NCBI GenBank assembly: GCA_943325255.2 | Contig: CALPOS020000092.1 | Coordinates: 1 to 8,053, forward strand | DNA from: Sphingobacterium thalpophilum | GTDB taxonomy: Bacteria > Bacteroidota > Bacteroidia > Flavobacteriales > Flavobacteriaceae | Length of the DNA: 8,053 nt | Direction of reading: 5' to 3' | Shown here: positions 5,136-8,053 of the stretch, piece by piece | How positions within the stretch are numbered: the first letter of the stretch is position 1 | Layout of the letters: each line of letters starts with the position of its first letter | Notes under the pieces: generated by a model | Seen by the model: only the letters and a program-made list of their open reading frames with translations | Told to the model about the DNA's origin: nothing | Database searches by the model: none | Position numbers and translations under genes: made by a program

Positions 5136-7685
5136 ATGTATACGCTTCCCAAAATTGAACGTTTTAATCAAAATGTACTGTCGAAATACCAAGTGTATAA
5201 CAGCGTATTTCTTACATTGCCGTTTGCTTCTATTGATAATACTGGAGTCCTGCTTCCTTTGTTTTCTGAAGTCTGCGAGAAGGGTTTCAAAAAACATGAA
5301 ACTCCGATTCAGATTGTCGATTTCTTCAGTACCAAATACTTAGATAATACATCAGAATGGGATCGGGTTGATTTGTTGTTTCGATTCATACAGTATATCG
5401 AAAGACAAATTGTCCTTTTTGATGCCATTGAGGATGCGGCTTTTGCGATTGTAAATAATTTAGAAGGAAAAGGTTCCTTGCGTGACATAAAGGAAAATGC
5501 TGAGGATAAAGACAAATTGGAGGACTTGCGTTCGTTTTTAGCGTCATTCAAAGTGCGACCGGTTTTGACTGCACATCCAACTCAGTTTTATCCCGGTGCC
5601 GTTTTGGGAATTATCACCGATTTGACAGAAGCCATCAGAATTGATGATTTAGTGAATATCAAGAAATTGCTTTCTCAGCTCGGAAAAACACCTTTTATTA
5701 AACAACAGAAGCCAAGTCCATACGATGAAGCGGTCAGCTTGATTTGGTATCTTGAAAATGTGTTTTATGAAACGAGCGGTGAAATTTTAAGTTATGTTCA
5801 AAAGAATATTTTTGACAATGACAGCATTCAAAATCCAATTTTCGATTTAGGTTTTTGGCCTGGTGGAGACCGCGATGGGAACCCATTTGTCACTACTGAG
5901 ATTACGCTAAATGTTTCGGATCGTTTGCGAACTTCTATTCTTAAATGCTATTATAAAGACATTCGAAAACTAAAACGAAAACTTACATTTTCTAAAGTTG
6001 ATACTTTGTTGGCAGATTTAGAGTCGAAAATCTATCGTTCTGTTTTCTATTCTGTCGGCGATATTTATCTTACGTTAGAAGAGTTGGAAAGTAGCCTTCA
6101 AAAAATAAAGACGCTAATTGTTGAAGAACATCAGTCTTTATATTTAGATGAATTGAACACACTGATTAATAAGGTGAAACTTTTTGGTTTCCATTTTTCA
6201 ACTTTAGATATTCGCCAAAACAGCAAAATGCATGAGCAAGTTTTTGCCGAAATATATCCGACTCCGATTACTGGTTCCGAATCAGAAATTTTGGATTCTA
6301 TTGCGTCAATAAAAGGAAAATTGAATCCAGATGACTTTATTGATGAGATGACGCGCGCCACACTTTCTTCCATTTATGCGATGAAAACGATTCAATCGAA
6401 AAATGGTGAAAAAGCGTGTAACCGTTATATTATCAGCAATTGCGACAGTGCTGCGCAAGTGCTGCAAGCTTTTGCCTTAATCCGTCAATGCGATTGGGAT
6501 CACCCGACCGTTGATGTAGTGCCGCTTTTTGAAGTCATCGATGATTTGCAGAATGCGGCTACAATTATGGAACAATTGTACAACTGCACGGAATATGTCA
6601 ATCACCTTAAACTTCGAAATAAGGAACAAACAGTCATGCTTGGTTTCTCTGACGGAACGAAGGACGGCGGCTACTTGATGGCGAATTGGAGCATTTATAA
6701 GGCGAAAGAACAAATTACTACCATCGCAAGAAAGTATGGAATCAAAGTGATATTCTTTGACGGACGCGGCGGACCGCCCGCTAGAGGAGGAGGAAAGACG
6801 CATAAGTTTTATGCCTCATTAGGATCTTCTATCGAAAATCAAGAAATTCAAGTGACGGTGCAAGGACAAACCATCAGCTCCAATTTTGGAACATTAGATT
6901 CTTGCCGTTTTAACCTAGAAAATTTATTGAGTGCGGGTGCGACCAATCAAGTATTTGCTGAAACGCAAGCTTCTTTAAGTAAAGAAGAAAAGTTGATTCT
7001 CGATGAATTGGCAGCCGTCGGGTTTGAAAAGTATTCTAATTTCAAAAAACATCCGAAGTTCATTCCGTATCTCGAACAAATGAGCACGTTGAATTATTAT
7101 GCTAAAACAAATATTGGTAGTCGTCCTGCGAAGCGGAAAAACTCAGAAACATTAAACTTCTCCGAATTGCGAGCGATTCCGTTTGTAGGATCTTGGAGTC
7201 AACTAAAGCAAAATGTTCCAGGATTTTTTGGCGTTGGAACGGCTTTAAAACATTTTGAAGATTCGAATCAATGGGATAAAGTTCAAAATTTGTTTGATAG
7301 TTCACTATTCTTTAAAACTTTACTGGAGAATAGTATGATGTCGTTGGCAAAATCCTTTTTCCCCTTGACCGCTTATATGAAAGACGATCCAGAGTTTGGC
7401 GAATTTTGGCTCATCATCTACAATGAGTTTTTGGAAACCAAGCGTTTATTGCTTAAAATTGCGGGACACAAAGAATTGATGGAGAATTATCCCGATGGTA
7501 AAGCGTCGATTGTAGTGCGTGAAAATATTGTGAAGCCATTATTGACTGTGCAGCAATACGCGTTGTCACGAATTCATGAATTAAATCAAGAATCCAAACC
7601 CGATGATAAACTGATTCAAGTGTATCAGAAATTGGTGACACGGTCGTTATTTGGAAATACGAATGCGAGTAGAAACTCCGCTTAA
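5136..7685 (+). CDS. ppc: Phosphoenolpyruvate carboxylase
   Basis: PEP carboxylase adds bicarbonate to PEP, giving oxaloacetate and phosphate; it is the cytoplasmic anaplerotic enzyme that refills the TCA cycle. The 849-residue protein is close to full family length (E. coli 883). Motifs run in the family order: LTAHPTQ (144-150, catalytic H147), WPGGDRDGNPF (241-251), LDIRQNS (357-363), GFSDGTKDGGY (503-513, with K509 matching the active-site lysine), FDGRGGPPARGGGKTH (541-556, R544 and R550), GSWSQ...GFFGVGTAL (685-704) and a C-terminus ending SRNSA. By alignment from memory, residues that bind inhibitory aspartate in E. coli (R587, K773, R832, N881) correspond to R550, K739, R795 and N847. 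Oddities are Asp542 where the E. coli enzyme has His579 (HGRGG), and a terminal NSA in place of NTG. The ATG at 5136 comes directly after a terminator. I could not identify a convincing promoter of its own. Confidence 0.97.
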   Translation: MYTLPKIERFNQNVLSKYQVYNSVFLTLPFASIDNTGVLLPLFSEVCEKGFKKHETPIQIVDFFSTKYLDNTSEWDRVDLLFRFIQYIERQIVLFDAIEDAAFAIVNNLEGKGSLRDIKENAEDKDKLEDLRSFLASFKVRPVLTAHPTQFYPGAVLGIITDLTEAIRIDDLVNIKKLLSQLGKTPFIKQQKPSPYDEAVSLIWYLENVFYETSGEILSYVQKNIFDNDSIQNPIFDLGFWPGGDRDGNPFVTTEITLNVSDRLRTSILKCYYKDIRKLKRKLTFSKVDTLLADLESKIYRSVFYSVGDIYLTLEELESSLQKIKTLIVEEHQSLYLDELNTLINKVKLFGFHFSTLDIRQNSKMHEQVFAEIYPTPITGSESEILDSIASIKGKLNPDDFIDEMTRATLSSIYAMKTIQSKNGEKACNRYIISNCDSAAQVLQAFALIRQCDWDHPTVDVVPLFEVIDDLQNAATIMEQLYNCTEYVNHLKLRNKEQTVMLGFSDGTKDGGYLMANWSIYKAKEQITTIARKYGIKVIFFDGRGGPPARGGGKTHKFYASLGSSIENQEIQVTVQGQTISSNFGTLDSCRFNLENLLSAGATNQVFAETQASLSKEEKLILDELAAVGFEKYSNFKKHPKFIPYLEQMSTLNYYAKTNIGSRPAKRKNSETLNFSELRAIPFVGSWSQLKQNVPGFFGVGTALKHFEDSNQWDKVQNLFDSSLFFKTLLENSMMSLAKSFFPLTAYMKDDPEFGEFWLIIYNEFLETKRLLLKIAGHKELMENYPDGKASIVVRENIVKPLLTVQQYALSRIHELNQESKPDDKLIQVYQKLVTRSLFGNTNASRNSA

Positions 7686-7694
7686 ATACTAAAC

Positions 7695-8053
7695 ATGAAA
7701 TCAAATCAATTACAATCAAACGAATATTCGAGTTATTATGCGGCTTATGTTCATTCGGTTTCCGAAAAATATACTTTGATAGAAGAACTTGAAATTTCCG
7801 TTCATCGACTCATCAAGTTTGTTCAAAATATTCCGATGGACAAATTTGATTATCGATACGCCGAAGGCAAATGGACCATCAAGGACATACTGCAGCATTT
7901 GATTGATGCCGAACGCATTTTTGCTTATCGAGCTTTGCGTTTTTCTAGGAATGACCAAACTCCATTGGCTAATTTTGATGAGAATGAGTATGTTATCGAA
8001 GCCAACGCAAATCGAAGAAGTATTCAAGAGTTATTGACGGAATTGGCTGTAGT
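7695..8053 (+). CDS. DinB family protein, 3' end outside the window
   Basis: An ATG at 7695 opens a frame that stays open to the window edge (119 complete codons). Residues 49-86 contain the DinB_2 signature: a polar lead-in, then EGKWTIKDILQHLIDAER (57-74) and IFAYRALRFSRND (75-87). H68 in QHLIDAER is the expected first metal-binding histidine of the four-helix-bundle DinB/YfiT fold; the other metal ligands would lie beyond the edge. Family members are often putative metal-dependent thiol S-transferases or uncharacterised stress proteins, so no specific reaction is claimed. It begins only 9 bp after the ppc stop, so it is probably co-transcribed with ppc; in Flavobacteria this may be simple linkage and not a functional partnership. 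Confidence 0.85.
   Translation, partial: MKSNQLQSNEYSSYYAAYVHSVSEKYTLIEELEISVHRLIKFVQNIPMDKFDYRYAEGKWTIKDILQHLIDAERIFAYRALRFSRNDQTPLANFDENEYVIEANANRRSIQELLTELAV

Noticed and set aside
5104..5343. A 79-residue plus-strand frame overlapping the ppc start
   Set aside because: It overlaps the ppc coding region in another frame, begins in the terminator tail and has no recognisable domain.

Overview
The window is AT-rich DNA whose gene content, codon use and intergenic signals fit the Bacteroidota, most likely Flavobacterium or a close relative. The best indicators are a promoter-like TTTG-N19-TAnnTTTr signal, the lack of obvious Shine-Dalgarno sequences, a Flavobacteriia-type PEP carboxylase, and an intergenic palindrome built from 'TTTGCG' octamers. 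No database search was possible, so the lineage is an inference.

Layout: positions 1-235 hold no gene. They carry small palindromes and a near-perfect 25-bp inverted repeat. Three minus-strand genes follow (read right to left): a SAM-dependent methyltransferase of the spermidine synthase type (2024-2695), a secreted TM1410/GH114-like glycoside hydrolase (1041-1991) and a short potassium-channel-like membrane protein (236-958). A 58-bp divergent intergenic region (2696-2753) separates them from the plus-strand genes: a PlsC-like acyltransferase (2754-3326), a cytoplasmic M14-type zinc peptidase (3346-4500), an Lrp/AsnC regulator (4583-5062), phosphoenolpyruvate carboxylase (5136-7685) and the 5' part of a DinB-family protein that runs off the right edge (7695-8053).

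How the genes relate: acyltransferase and peptidase are 19 bp apart, ppc and the DinB gene 9 bp apart, and methyltransferase and glycoside hydrolase 32 bp apart, so each pair is probably co-transcribed. The Lrp gene stands alone and is followed by a good hairpin-plus-T-tract terminator just before ppc. PEP carboxylase supplies oxaloacetate for the TCA cycle and aspartate-family amino acids; an amino-acid-sensing type regulator beside it is suggestive, but nothing in the sequence proves regulation.

The most unusual item is the glycoside hydrolase. Its two halves appear in the reverse order relative to the usual TM1410/MJ1477 family barrel, as if the TIM barrel had been circularly permuted. Other points of interest are the octamer-built palindrome, unusual active-site and C-terminal residues in PEP carboxylase, and a possible alternative structure competing with the terminator before ppc. 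I see no defence system, CRISPR array, transposase, tRNA or rRNA.
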